Assembly (NCBI RefSeq): GCF_009766085.1
Contig: NZ_LMUF01000038.1
Location: 173,867 to 237,866 of the forward strand
Direction of reading: 5' to 3'
DNA: 64,000 nucleotides
DNA from: Burkholderia sp. S171
GTDB lineage: Bacteria; Pseudomonadota; Gammaproteobacteria; Burkholderiales; Burkholderiaceae
The position numbers and the translations under genes were made by a program. Shown piece after piece: positions 55,462 to 64,000 of this stretch (position 1 is its first letter; every line of letters starts with the position of its first letter). Under the pieces are notes generated by a model that saw nothing but the letters and a program-made list of their open reading frames with translations, did not search any database and had not been told where the DNA came from.

Positions 55462-57417
55462 TTAGAACGATTTGGTCAACTGCAAATAGAAACGCGGCAC
55501 CTTGTCATCGCCGGTGCTGTCCTTCGTGCCGGTGCGCCAGGCGAGCGTGGCGTTGGCCGACACGCCCCACGGGCCGCTCCAGAAAGCGCCCATGCCAACG
55601 CCGCCGCGCGTCACGCGGTTATCCGGTGCGCCGCCGACCGGACGCGCGTTGTACCAGCCAATGCCGAAGTCGTAGAACGCCGAGAGCGTGAGGCTCGGCA
55701 TCACGGCAAAACGCAGCTCGGCGGTGGCAATGAGCGCGTCGTCCACGACTGCTTCCGATGGCGAATAGGCGCGCACGGCGCGCGGTCCGCCGAGCGCCAC
55801 GCGCGACGAGTTGTCAAGATTGCGGCCCGCCCATTGCCCCGAGACCCCGGTGAACACGCTCAGCCGGTTGGCGATGGCGTTGAGCCGGTTGGCGAACATC
55901 GTCGCGCGCAGGCTCGCGCCCTGCGTGTCGCGCCCGAACGGTCCCTGGTCGAAGGTGCGTTGCGGGTCCGAATCGATGTGAAGACTCGCTGCCGTCAGCT
56001 GGATCTCGGCGCTCGTGAAGCCGCCGCCGAAAAGCGCGTCGCGGCCTTCGTAGGTAAGCGCGCCGTTCGCGGCCCAGAGCGTCTGGCGGCTGTCCTGTCC
56101 GATCACGCCGATCCTGTCGACCAGGTGCCGGTACTCCACCGAGCCGCGCAGCAGCAGGTTGTGCTGGCGCGAGCGCACGAGCGGTTGCGACGCCGAGAAG
56201 GTCAGGATGTCGGCGTCGCCGGTTGCATCGAGTGCGGAGTACTGCTTGCCGAGGTAGTAGTACAGATGCGACGCCGCCACGCCGATGCGCGTGCCGTTCG
56301 CTCCGAGCGGCATGTCGTAGCCGACCCGCCCGTAGGCGGTATCGAAGCGTTCAGCGGCGAGCAGGTTGACGTCGAGGTTGTCGCCGATCATGAATGGCGA
56401 GTTCAGCCGCGCCACTGCGCCGATGCGTACCCGCCCCGCGCTCGACGTCCCGTAGTCGTCGCCGGTCAGCGCGAACTGCCACGGCCGCGCGGCTTCCACG
56501 TTGACGGTCAGGTCGACCGTGCCGGGCGCCTCGCCCGCCTCCAGCGACGAAGAGACGCGCACGCCCGGCAAGTCCGACAGCAGCAGCATGGCGCGCTCGA
56601 TCGCGTGTTCCTGGAGCGGCGCGCCGGGCGTGATCGCCGCGAGCCGGGCGCGCACGGCGCTCTCGCGAATGCGCGCGGCGGGCGCCAGATTGATTTGCAC
56701 GTGACCGATGCGGCCTTCGAGTACCGTGACCTGCACGTTGCCGTCGGTGACGTCCTGTGGCGGCACGACGGCTTGCGCAAGCAGATAACCGCGCTCGCGA
56801 TACGACTGCGTGATGCGCGCGGCAACCGCCTGCAGATCGTCTAACGTCACCTGCTTGCCGATCCACGGTGACGCGAGCGGCAGCAGGTCGGCGGCGGACA
56901 CGCTGTCGTTGCCCGCGAAGGTGATGCTTCGCAGTTCGAATGACTGGCCCGGCGCGCCTGGAGTGACTGCCTGCGCGGATGATCCGGGCTGGGCGGGCTG
57001 GGCCGGTCTGACGGCGGGCAGGCTCGCGTCGCCGTTGTCGGGGCTCGTCGCGCCAGGGTTCGGATTGGGCTGTGCTTGCTGGAGCAGCGTGCCGGCGTCG
57101 GGCGCACGTGGCAGGCCGCCCGGCAGCGCGGGCAGCGCGGGTAAATTCACGCCGGGCGGCGGCGTCTGCGCCTGCGCCTCGGTCTGAGCGAGCGGACTCA
57201 TGCCGGCGGCGACCATCATGCCCGCCGCGAGCCGAAGCGCCGCGACCGGGCACGACGCGCGCCGCGCCGGTTGCTGCCCGCGTGCGCCGGCGGCCGGCGT
57301 GTCGCCGCATTCCGGTTTCACGACAATTACAATTGCCGCGGCTCCGCGGCGCCGTGCGCCATGCATCGCGCAAGCGGCGGCCCGCGCAAAAGGATTGGAT
57401 TTTGGGGATGATTGCAT
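55462..57417 (-). CDS. TpsB outer-membrane transporter (ShlB/FhaC/HecB family)
   Basis: About 651 residues. A Pro/Ala-rich leader and probable signal peptide (AAGMMVAAGMSPLAQTEAQA) precede POTRA domains (LRSITFAGNDSVSAADLLPL; QVTVLEGRIGHVQINL). The rest is a 16-strand-like barrel (LTGDDYGTSSAGRVRIGA; GGPRAVRAYSPSEAVVDDA), ending in FYLQLTKSF with a terminal Phe. VRAYSPSE is the conserved VRGYxxGE-like loop of Omp85/TpsB lid regions. It should export the adjacent TpsA. It starts four bases after the CHAT gene stop. Confidence 0.92.
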   Translation of the reverse strand: MQSSPKSNPFARAAACAMHGARRRGAAAIVIVVKPECGDTPAAGARGQQPARRASCPVAALRLAAGMMVAAGMSPLAQTEAQAQTPPPGVNLPALPALPGGLPRAPDAGTLLQQAQPNPNPGATSPDNGDASLPAVRPAQPAQPGSSAQAVTPGAPGQSFELRSITFAGNDSVSAADLLPLASPWIGKQVTLDDLQAVAARITQSYRERGYLLAQAVVPPQDVTDGNVQVTVLEGRIGHVQINLAPAARIRESAVRARLAAITPGAPLQEHAIERAMLLLSDLPGVRVSSSLEAGEAPGTVDLTVNVEAARPWQFALTGDDYGTSSAGRVRIGAVARLNSPFMIGDNLDVNLLAAERFDTAYGRVGYDMPLGANGTRIGVAASHLYYYLGKQYSALDATGDADILTFSASQPLVRSRQHNLLLRGSVEYRHLVDRIGVIGQDSRQTLWAANGALTYEGRDALFGGGFTSAEIQLTAASLHIDSDPQRTFDQGPFGRDTQGASLRATMFANRLNAIANRLSVFTGVSGQWAGRNLDNSSRVALGGPRAVRAYSPSEAVVDDALIATAELRFAVMPSLTLSAFYDFGIGWYNARPVGGAPDNRVTRGGVGMGAFWSGPWGVSANATLAWRTGTKDSTGDDKVPRFYLQLTKSF

Positions 57418-57421
57418 CGTG

Positions 57422-59689
57422 TCACCGGGCGACCGTAAGCCGCCAGCCTCCCGTCAGGTCGAACGGCGCCCAGTAATACGGGCTTGCGAAGCGAGGATCG
57501 GCGAGCACGGCGAGCTGTGCATCGCGCATCGCGTCGATTGCTTCGTGGCCCGCGGTGAGCGAGCGATAGAACGTGCTCATGGTGAGTGCGCTCGCTTCGT
57601 CGTCGACCATCCACATCGAGACGATCACGCTCGATGCACCCGCATAGAAGAACGCGCGGGTCAGGCCCTCGATCTCGTTGCCAAGGCCAAGACGCCCGAG
57701 CGCCGTATCGCAGGCGGACAGCGTGACGAGACCGACGTCGTCGAGCCGCAGCTTGTAGATGTCGCGCGCACTGAGCTTGTCCGGTCCGATGGGCGGATGC
57801 TCCGGCGGCGCAAGCTTGATGTTCGAGTAAAGCGGATCGACAGAATCCGCCTCCGCGTGGGCGGCGACATGCAGCACACGGCCGTTGGGCGCGCTGTCGT
57901 AGAAGTGGGCGCGCGTGGCGTCGTCGCGCAGCCACGCGGTGCTCTGGCTGAAATAGGGCGTGATGACCCGCACTTCCCGCTCGGCGGCCGGCAGATCCCA
58001 TCTGTCGGAAAAATGCGGATTGCCGAACGCGACGAGGTGGCTGCCAAGCGTGCGCTCCCGTGTGACGAGCTGCACCGCGACGCTCGCGGAAGGCGCGAGC
58101 GCAAGCGCGTGACGCTGGATCAGATAGCCTTGGTCATTGCGCAGCGCCTGGAACGGCATGTAGTACAGCACACCGTGCGGCACGAGGATGAGCCGGTCGT
58201 GCTCGCGCAGCCCGAGCGGCTCGATCAGCAGCTTGTCGAGCCGCGCGCCATACGCCCGTGCGATCGCCTGCTGGTCGAGGATCGCAGCCCGGAACGCGTC
58301 CACCGCGCTGCCCAGGTCGCGCCGCTCGATCGGCAGCACATGCGTGGTGAGCCCGTCGCGGCGCACGACGAACGCGATCATGCGGTGCGGCAACGCGTGG
58401 TATTCAACCATCGTTTCGTCGTCGCGCAGCGTGTTGCGCACCTGGGCGAGCGTGAGCGCGTCGCCGTTGAGCTGGCGCGGGTTCACTCCGGCGTCCACGC
58501 GGCTGCGCACCGTGTCGAGCAACGCGCGCGCCCGGCTCTGCTCCGAGAGCGCCCACGCATGTTCGTCATCCTGATCATCCATGGCAAGGCCGATCGCCAG
58601 ATCGAACACACCCTGCACGTCTGCGAACAGGCCGGTCTTGAACTCGTCGCTGCGAAAGCGCGCGCGCATGGCTTCCGAATCCGCGATCGCAGCGGCGAGC
58701 GCGGCGCGGGCCTGCCTGGCGTCGCCGAGCGCGAGCCACGCGCGGGCCATGCCTTCGTGCGCCCAGAGATCGTCGTAGTCCGCGTCCTCGGCATGCTCCG
58801 CGCCTGGCTTCACCAGGCTGGCGGAGAACACATCGAGCGCCTTTTGCGGCTCGTGTTCGGCGAGCAGCAGATTGCCTTCGATACGACGAAAGAACGGTTC
58901 GAGCGATGGCGCCGGCGCCCCGCCCGATGCGGCAAGATTGGCGCGCGCGCCGGTGGTGTCGCCCGCTGCAATCTGGGCGCTTGCAAGCGAGGCCAGCACG
59001 AGCGGCCGGTAGCGCGGCGAGGCCGTCTCGAGCGCCGCGCGATACGCATCGATCGCCGCGTTTGCGTCGCCCTCGCGCAGCACGACGTCGCCGAGCACCT
59101 TATGCGCCGGCGCATAGACCTGCGCCGGATCTTTCGGCTTGCCATCGAGCGCCTTTTGCGCGTAGACCCGCGCATCGCGCAGATCGCCGGCGTAGCTGTA
59201 GGCAATCGACAGATCGCGAAAGGCAAGCGCCTGCAGGTTCCCGTTATCGGATTGTTGCGCGAGCACCAGAATGCGCGACGCCGCCTCGATGCTCAGCCTG
59301 AAATCGCCACGCTCGGCCGCCGCCACCGCCATGCTGCAGTAAGCGTAGCCGTCGAGCTTCACACGATCGCGGGTGAGCAGCAGCCGGCCGTCGGCGGTCA
59401 GCGCGCGCACGCTTTCCGTATCGCTCTGGCGGGCTTGCTCGATGCGATCGGATGCCGCCGGTGCAGCGGGCGCGGCGGGCGCGGCGGGCACAGGGGGCGT
59501 TTGGGCGGCGGCGCAGTTCCACGATGCGGCAGCGCCCAGCAGGCTCAGTGCGCTGAATGCGCTCATCAGCCCGCTTTTTAGCCCACTCATTAGCCGACTC
59601 TCCAGCGCTTTCGCGCGCCGGCGCCGCAAGTCGGGAATGACAGCGCGGCCGCTGCCACCGGGATGTTCGAAGCACGCTTTGGTCTTCAC
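57422..59689 (-). CDS. TPR-CHAT domain protein, predicted exported caspase-like protease
   Basis: About 755 residues. The GTG at 59689 has GGAG six bases upstream. A long, Arg-rich leader precedes a hydrophobic segment (LMSAFSALSLLGAAASWNC), so export is likely. The first 400 residues are TPR-like helices (AIDAYRAALETA; LEHEPQKALDVFSASL-type). The C-terminal CHAT domain has the dyad His in VLHVAAHAEADSVDP and Cys in LVTLSACDTALG, plus the family segment VIVSMWMVDDEAS. CHAT proteins are caspase-like cysteine proteases. Here it lies first in a run with TpsB and TpsA, a pairing I recall from TPS loci of other bacteria. It may process the exoprotein; that is inference. Confidence 0.9.
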   Translation of the reverse strand: MKTKACFEHPGGSGRAVIPDLRRRRAKALESRLMSGLKSGLMSAFSALSLLGAAASWNCAAAQTPPVPAAPAAPAAPAASDRIEQARQSDTESVRALTADGRLLLTRDRVKLDGYAYCSMAVAAAERGDFRLSIEAASRILVLAQQSDNGNLQALAFRDLSIAYSYAGDLRDARVYAQKALDGKPKDPAQVYAPAHKVLGDVVLREGDANAAIDAYRAALETASPRYRPLVLASLASAQIAAGDTTGARANLAASGGAPAPSLEPFFRRIEGNLLLAEHEPQKALDVFSASLVKPGAEHAEDADYDDLWAHEGMARAWLALGDARQARAALAAAIADSEAMRARFRSDEFKTGLFADVQGVFDLAIGLAMDDQDDEHAWALSEQSRARALLDTVRSRVDAGVNPRQLNGDALTLAQVRNTLRDDETMVEYHALPHRMIAFVVRRDGLTTHVLPIERRDLGSAVDAFRAAILDQQAIARAYGARLDKLLIEPLGLREHDRLILVPHGVLYYMPFQALRNDQGYLIQRHALALAPSASVAVQLVTRERTLGSHLVAFGNPHFSDRWDLPAAEREVRVITPYFSQSTAWLRDDATRAHFYDSAPNGRVLHVAAHAEADSVDPLYSNIKLAPPEHPPIGPDKLSARDIYKLRLDDVGLVTLSACDTALGRLGLGNEIEGLTRAFFYAGASSVIVSMWMVDDEASALTMSTFYRSLTAGHEAIDAMRDAQLAVLADPRFASPYYWAPFDLTGGWRLTVAR

Positions 59690-59863
59690 CGTGTTCTCCG
59701 CTCACTCGTCCAGGGGAAACGCCGGTGATTGCATCCGGCGTCGAGACTACTGCGGCAAGACGAATCGTTCGGGGCGCTTTTAAAACGAAGTGCGCGCACT
59801 TCGTTTAACCGAAGCGCGCGGCAAGCGTTCGCGCGTCTTGCGTCGACTCAGCGGGGGACCGAG
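59690..59863. promoter_or_regulatory. Divergent promoter region between the CHAT-TPS-tssABC run and tssJ
   Basis: 174 bases separate the start of the leftward run from tssJ. The region contains a perfect 24-bp palindrome (59783-59806) and must host promoters for both directions. Confidence 0.7.
59783..59806. promoter_or_regulatory. Perfect 24-bp palindrome, candidate operator
   Basis: The half AAACGAAGTGCG (59783-59794) is mirrored exactly by CGCACTTCGTTT (59795-59806). A T-rich stretch precedes it (GCTTTTAA). Its position between two divergent T6SS units fits a dimeric regulator binding site. A DNA-binding function is inferred; no regulator gene is next to it. Confidence 0.7.
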
Positions 59864-60409
59864 ATGGCGATATCTTTTTTAAAAGACGCGCGCGGCGCGG
59901 CGCTTTCAAGGCCGCGAGGCGAGTCTCGTCTCGCGTCACGGGTTGCGACGCGGATGCTCATGCCCCTGTTCGCGCTCATGCTCGTGCTCACGGTTTTACC
60001 CGGCTGCAAGTCCGCCGACTCGCGGCCGACCGTGCTCAAGCTGACGCTTTCCGCATCGGCAACCATGAATCGCGACGCAAGCGGACGGCCCTCGCCCGTC
60101 GCGGTGCGCATCTACGAGCTGAAATCGTCCGGCACCATCGATACCGTCGACTTCTTCACGCTGCAGGCGAAAGATCAGGCCACGCTCGGCACCGACCTCA
60201 ACACCCGACGCGACTACATGCTGCGTCCCGGCGATGTGCTCAAGCTTGAACAGACCTTGCAACCCGACACGCGTTACGTGGCGCTTGTCGCCGCTTATCG
60301 GGACATCGAGCGCTCGCGCTGGCGCGCGGTGCATCCGGTGGCGCTGCACAAGACGACCGCGTTCGGACTGCGCATCGACGATCTCGACGTGACCATCGGG
60401 CCGCCATGA
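59864..60409 (+). CDS. tssJ: T6SS outer-membrane lipoprotein TssJ
   Basis: About 181 residues. The ATG at 59864 follows GGGGGACCGAG. A long basic leader is followed by a lipoprotein signal (MPLFALMLVLTVLPGCKS; lipobox LPGC). The mature part is the transthyretin-like TssJ fold (SPVAVRIYELKSSGTIDTV; YVALVAAYRDIERSRWRAVH). TssJ anchors the membrane complex with TssM and TssL. It starts the rightward tssJ-K-L-M set. Confidence 0.93.
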   Translation: MAISFLKDARGAALSRPRGESRLASRVATRMLMPLFALMLVLTVLPGCKSADSRPTVLKLTLSASATMNRDASGRPSPVAVRIYELKSSGTIDTVDFFTLQAKDQATLGTDLNTRRDYMLRPGDVLKLEQTLQPDTRYVALVAAYRDIERSRWRAVHPVALHKTTAFGLRIDDLDVTIGPP

Positions 60410-60598
60410 CGCGAACTGGCGGTGCGTTTCGATCCAGATCGAGCCGGACGGACGATGTTGTTGCAAACCCGCGCCGCTCTTTCGTTTACCGCATGAATTT
60501 AGCGATTGAATTTAGCGATTTAGCCGCGCGTCGCGCGGCAGCACCCGCGGTGCACAAAGCAACGAGCCGCAATCCAGACAAGGCAAGGAGGCGTACTC

Positions 60599-61990
60599 AT
60601 GACCTGGCACCAACGCGTCATCTGGTCCGAAGGGCTGTTTCTCCAGCCGCATCACCTTCAGCAGCAGGATCGCTTTATCGAGCATCAGTTGCGCTCGCAT
60701 GCCCGCGCGTCCGAGGCGTGGATGTGGGGCACCCTGTCGCTCGCGCTCGATCCGCTCGCGCTGGAGCTCGGCAAGATCGCGCTGGTCGCCGCCGAAGGAC
60801 ACCTGCCCGACGGCACGCATTTCTCTTTTCCCGACGATGCACCCGCCCCCACGCCGCTCGATATTCCGCCGGATACGCGTGGCGAAACCGTGCTGCTGGG
60901 CGTGCCGATGGCGCGTCCGGGCGCGAAGGAATTCGACATCGGCCAGCGCCTGGCCGATGCGCCGGAAATCACATTCGGCGCGATCGACGGGAATGGCTAC
61001 GCGAACGGCCAGCCGCACGGCCTGCGCTATTGCATGAGCGAAGCGGAAGTGACCGACAACGTCGCGGGTTCGAACCAGGTCGCCCAGATGCAGACCGCGG
61101 CGCCGAACCTGCGTCTCATGCTCGAACGCGATGCCACCGCCGCCTACGCCACGATCGGCGTGGCGCGCGTGCTCGAGCGCGGCGCCGACGGACGCGTGAC
61201 GCTTGATCCGGGCTTCATTCCGCCGTCGCTCGATGTCGGCCGGCAAGCCGCGCTCGCGGGATGGCTGCGCGAACTGTGCGCGCTGTTGCGGGCGCAAGGC
61301 AATCTGCTCGCGCTGCGCTTTACGGAGGCGCGCGGCGGCGGTGTCGCGGAGATCGTCGACGTCATGTTGCTGATGCTCGTGAATCGGCACGAAGCACGTG
61401 CCGAGCATCTGCAGGAGATGCCGGTCCTGCATCCCGAGCAGCTTTTCGAAGCGATGCGCGAGCTGGCCGGGGAACTCGCCACCTTTGAATCCCAGCGCCG
61501 CCCGGCGAAGCGTGTGGCGTATCGTCACGACGCGCTTGCGGACTGCTTCGGCATGCTGATGAATATGATCCGCGGTGCATCCGCCTGGCGCATCCAGCGC
61601 GCGGCGCAGCCCATCGAGATTGTCGAGACCGCGCCGGGCCAGCGTCAGGCGACCCTGCACGACCCCGAGCTGCTCAAGCGCGCGCGCATTGTGTTCGCCG
61701 CGCGGGCGCAAATGTCCTCCGAAGCCCTGCGCGTGCGTTTTGCGGCACAGGCGAAGGTCGCGCCCTCGCAGCGGATCCAGGAGATCGTCACGCTTGCGTT
61801 GCCGGGCATCACGCTGCGGGCGTTGTCAACGGTGCCGCCGCAGATTCCTGTGCACGCCGGTTTCGACTATTTCGAACTGGAACCGGGTGGCGATCTGTGG
61901 CGGCAGCTCCAGGAAAGCGGTCAGCTCGCCATGCGGGTGCTCGGCGACTTTCCCGCTCTGGAAGTCGAATGCTGGGCGGTGCGGCTCTGA
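60599..61990 (+). CDS. tssK: T6SS baseplate-membrane linker TssK
   Basis: A 463-residue TssK. The opening VIWSEGLFLQPHHLQQQDRF is the family hallmark, and LMLVNRHEARAEHLQEMPVL and FRLSAQAKVAP-like downstream segments support it. TssK connects the baseplate wedge to the TssJLM membrane complex. It is separated from tssJ by 189 bases in which I see no gene, and followed by tssL after 43 bases. Confidence 0.97.
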   Translation: MTWHQRVIWSEGLFLQPHHLQQQDRFIEHQLRSHARASEAWMWGTLSLALDPLALELGKIALVAAEGHLPDGTHFSFPDDAPAPTPLDIPPDTRGETVLLGVPMARPGAKEFDIGQRLADAPEITFGAIDGNGYANGQPHGLRYCMSEAEVTDNVAGSNQVAQMQTAAPNLRLMLERDATAAYATIGVARVLERGADGRVTLDPGFIPPSLDVGRQAALAGWLRELCALLRAQGNLLALRFTEARGGGVAEIVDVMLLMLVNRHEARAEHLQEMPVLHPEQLFEAMRELAGELATFESQRRPAKRVAYRHDALADCFGMLMNMIRGASAWRIQRAAQPIEIVETAPGQRQATLHDPELLKRARIVFAARAQMSSEALRVRFAAQAKVAPSQRIQEIVTLALPGITLRALSTVPPQIPVHAGFDYFELEPGGDLWRQLQESGQLAMRVLGDFPALEVECWAVRL

Positions 61991-62033
61991 GCGCCGCTTT
62001 CTGTCAGTCAGGATTCCCCTATAAAGGCTTTCC

Positions 62034-63485
62034 ATGATGCACGATGAAAATTTCATCGCTCCGGCCCATCCTGAGCACACCATCGTCAAGCCGAATCCGT
62101 CGAGCCGGCTCCACGCGGGCACGCGGCCTTCACCGGAAACACTCGCGGCGAACGGCGGCGCGGGCGGGAGCAAGCCACCGTGCGCCTCCGGTGTCGCCGA
62201 TTTCTCGCACGACCCGCACGACCACTTCAATGATTTCGACGGTATCGGCCGACGCGAACCGGCCTTCACCGCAGGTCTCGACTTCGATGAGCTGTTCCGC
62301 TCGGGCGGCGCGCTCAATCCGCTCGTGCAGGCCTGCGCGCCGCTCATGCAGGCCGCCGCGCAACTGCGCCTGTGCACGCGCTGCCCCGATCCCGCCGCGC
62401 TCAGGGACACGCTCGCGCGCGCGGTGCGCCGTTTCGAGAGCGAAGCGCGTGCGCGCGGCATCACGCACGAAGCGGTGCTGGCGGCACGCTACATCGTCTG
62501 CACGCTGATCGATGAATCGGCATGCAGCACGCCGTGGGGCGCGACCGCGTGGCCGCAATACAGTCTGCTCGTGATGTTCCACAACGAGGCGCGCGGCGGC
62601 AGCAAGGTGTTCCAGTTGCTCACCTGTTTTGCGGAAGATCCGGCGCGCCATATCGACCTGCTCGAACTCGTCGCGCTCACGCTTGCGCTCGGTTTCGAGG
62701 GCCAGTACCGGGTACACGCGAACGGCCAGCACGCCCTGGATGCGCTGCGCCGCCGTCTCTCCGACCTGATCCGCAAGCAGCGCGGCGTGCCGCATGCCGA
62801 GCTTGCGCCGCATTGGCGGCCGGCAAGCGCGCCGCCGCGCCGCGTCAGCGACGTGGTGCCGTCGTGGCTCGTCGCGGCGGCCATGGCGCTCGCGCTCGCG
62901 GCGGTGTTCGTCGGCTTCGATGTATCGATCAACCGCGCGTCGGATCCGGTGTTCGCCCATATCGCCGCCATTCGTTCGCTGAACGCGCCCGGCGAACCCA
63001 GTGAACCCGCGACCGGCGCCGCGCCGTTCGCGCACGCGGCGCCCGCCGCCGGCGCCGCGCGCCTGGCCGGCCTGCTCGCGCCGGACATTGCCGCGGGGCA
63101 CATCAGCATCGCGTCGCGGCCGGGCCGCTCTGTCATCACGCTCGCCGGCGACGCGGACTTCGCGCCCGGCAGCGCCACGCTCGACCCGTCCGCCGAGGCG
63201 CTGGTGGGCCGCATCGGCGAGGCGCTCAAGGTGTTGCCCGGCAAGATCCTGGTCGGCGGGCATACCGACAGCATCGCCATCCATTCGGCCCGCTACGCGT
63301 CGAACTGGCAGCTCTCGCGCGAGCGCGCGGAACGCGTGCGCGCGGTCATCGTCACGACGCTCGATGCGGCCCGCGTCGAGGCGCAAGGTTTTGGCGCGAC
63401 CGAACCCGTCACCGGCAACGACACGCCCGCCGGACGCGCCCGCAACCGTCGCGTCGAGATCACGCTGTTCGCGCAGCCGGGCTGA
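62034..63485 (+). CDS. tssL: T6SS membrane protein TssL with C-terminal OmpA peptidoglycan-binding domain
   Basis: A 483-residue TssL. The DotU domain (about 85-260) has VLAARYIVCTLIDESACSTP and GFEGQYRVHANGQHALDAL. One transmembrane segment is at about 280-305 (LVAAAMALALAAVFVGFDVS). The C-terminal OmpA-like domain (ITLAGDADFAPGSATLDPS; VGGHTDS; GRARNRRVEI) can bind peptidoglycan and fix the complex in the cell wall. The N-terminal 80 residues are low-complexity. Two ATG codons in tandem at 62034 and 62037 are possible. Confidence 0.96.
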   Translation: MMHDENFIAPAHPEHTIVKPNPSSRLHAGTRPSPETLAANGGAGGSKPPCASGVADFSHDPHDHFNDFDGIGRREPAFTAGLDFDELFRSGGALNPLVQACAPLMQAAAQLRLCTRCPDPAALRDTLARAVRRFESEARARGITHEAVLAARYIVCTLIDESACSTPWGATAWPQYSLLVMFHNEARGGSKVFQLLTCFAEDPARHIDLLELVALTLALGFEGQYRVHANGQHALDALRRRLSDLIRKQRGVPHAELAPHWRPASAPPRRVSDVVPSWLVAAAMALALAAVFVGFDVSINRASDPVFAHIAAIRSLNAPGEPSEPATGAAPFAHAAPAAGAARLAGLLAPDIAAGHISIASRPGRSVITLAGDADFAPGSATLDPSAEALVGRIGEALKVLPGKILVGGHTDSIAIHSARYASNWQLSRERAERVRAVIVTTLDAARVEAQGFGATEPVTGNDTPAGRARNRRVEITLFAQPG

Positions 63486-63535
63486 GCGCACCGGCCGGCG
63501 CCCGCACCGTTCGCACCGATATCAGGAGAATCACC

Positions 63536-64000
63536 GTGCTCAAGAAGATCGCATCGATCCTGTTTCATCCGCTGTTGCTGATCGCGCTCGCGCTCGGCAT
63601 GACCGGCGCGCTGATCTGGTGGATCGGCCCGCTCATCGCGATCGGCGCGCCCGATCCGTACCGTCCGCTGGACAGCGAACGGGCACGAGGCATCACGATC
63701 GGCGTGCTTGTGCTGGTGGTGGTGTTGCGCGGGCTCTGGCTGGTCGCGCGCGCGATCTGGCGCAATCATGTGCTGGCGGCCGGACTCGTCGGACGAGCCG
63801 CGCACGAAGCGCCGCAGGCGCACGCCGAGCCTGAGCCGGGCGCGGAAGAGATTGTGGAACTGGGGCGGCGTTTCGACCGCGCGGTCGCGGCGCTGCGCGA
63901 AGCCCGCGTGAACGCGGCGGGCGGCCGGCCCGGGTGGCGCGACTGGCTTTCGATGTCCGGGCGGCAGTATCTTTACCGGTTGCCGTGGTATGTGCTGATC
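63536..64000 (+). CDS. tssM: T6SS membrane protein TssM (IcmF), cut by the right edge
   Basis: Starts at a GTG preceded by AGGAGAATCACC. The first 155 residues read LKKIASILFHPLLLIALALG, then GALIWWIGPLI, and a second membrane segment (GVLVLVVVLRGLWLVARAI). The P-loop would lie just beyond the edge. TssM spans the inner membrane and periplasm and contacts TssJ. The window ends inside this gene. Confidence 0.92.
   Translation, partial: MLKKIASILFHPLLLIALALGMTGALIWWIGPLIAIGAPDPYRPLDSERARGITIGVLVLVVVLRGLWLVARAIWRNHVLAAGLVGRAAHEAPQAHAEPEPGAEEIVELGRRFDRAVAALREARVNAAGGRPGWRDWLSMSGRQYLYRLPWYVLI

Noticed and set aside
54871-56844. Plus-strand frame over the tpsA/tpsB junction
   Set aside because: It spans two real genes on the other strand and is Arg/His-rich.

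Overview
The window looks like a chromosomal or megaplasmid segment from a Burkholderiaceae-type betaproteobacterium (Paraburkholderia, Caballeronia or Burkholderia sensu lato). This is inferred from the high GC content, the codon use of the long genes, the architecture of the type VI secretion (T6SS) genes, and the Burkholderia-style Rhs protein with an N-terminal PAAR-like region. No rRNA, tRNA or CRISPR array was seen.

Region 1 (1-13.6 kb) is an accessory island made of defence-like and mobile genes. It opens with the first 47 bases of an IS110-family transposase. A very large membrane-anchored KAP P-loop NTPase follows (576-4682). Next is an AT-rich three-gene cassette that matches an ABC-three-component (ABC-3C) defence system: an HNH protein, a small middle component, and a DUF2326 ABC-type ATPase interrupted by one frameshift in an 8-base homopolymer. 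A Tn3-family terminal inverted repeat at 8331 then marks the edge of a tnpA-less Tn3 derivative that carries a resolvase, a res site and a GNAT acetyltransferase gene. The GNAT gene is bracketed by two copies of the res crossover half-site. A decayed IS21-family element (istB intact, istA truncated and frameshifted) and a frameshifted DDE-type transposase close the island.

Region 2 (13.8-30.4 kb) holds cargo of mixed character: a 1000-residue membrane patatin-like phospholipase, a lipoprotein alpha/beta hydrolase, an orphan 402-residue protein, a cyclase-ATPase-TPR signalling protein of about 1345 residues, a fused acetoacetate-decarboxylase-like/FAD oxidoreductase, and an OmpW-type outer-membrane protein. 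Long non-coding stretches between them contain at least one gene fragment (29987-30145).

Region 3 (30.4-64 kb) is a T6SS locus containing all thirteen core genes, with tssM cut by the right edge. An effector cassette reads leftward: hcp, vgrG, a TPR-like accessory protein, an Rhs toxin with a deaminase-like tip, and a putative immunity gene. Reading rightward are tssE, tssF, tssG, clpV (tssH), an FHA protein and a PP2C phosphatase. A leftward run begins with a CHAT-domain protein, a TpsB (FhaC/ShlB-type) transporter and a TpsA exoprotein, and continues with very short spacing into tssA, tssB and tssC, ending at a strong intrinsic terminator (48038-48065). Divergent from it are tssJ, tssK, tssL (with an OmpA domain) and tssM. 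The shared upstream region contains a perfect 24-bp palindrome (59783-59806).

The most unusual points are: the two-partner-secretion/CHAT module wired into the T6SS sheath operon together with the palindrome; the Rhs deaminase-like toxin and immunity pair; the ABC-3C cassette with its homopolymer frameshift; and the GNAT gene between two res-like sites.
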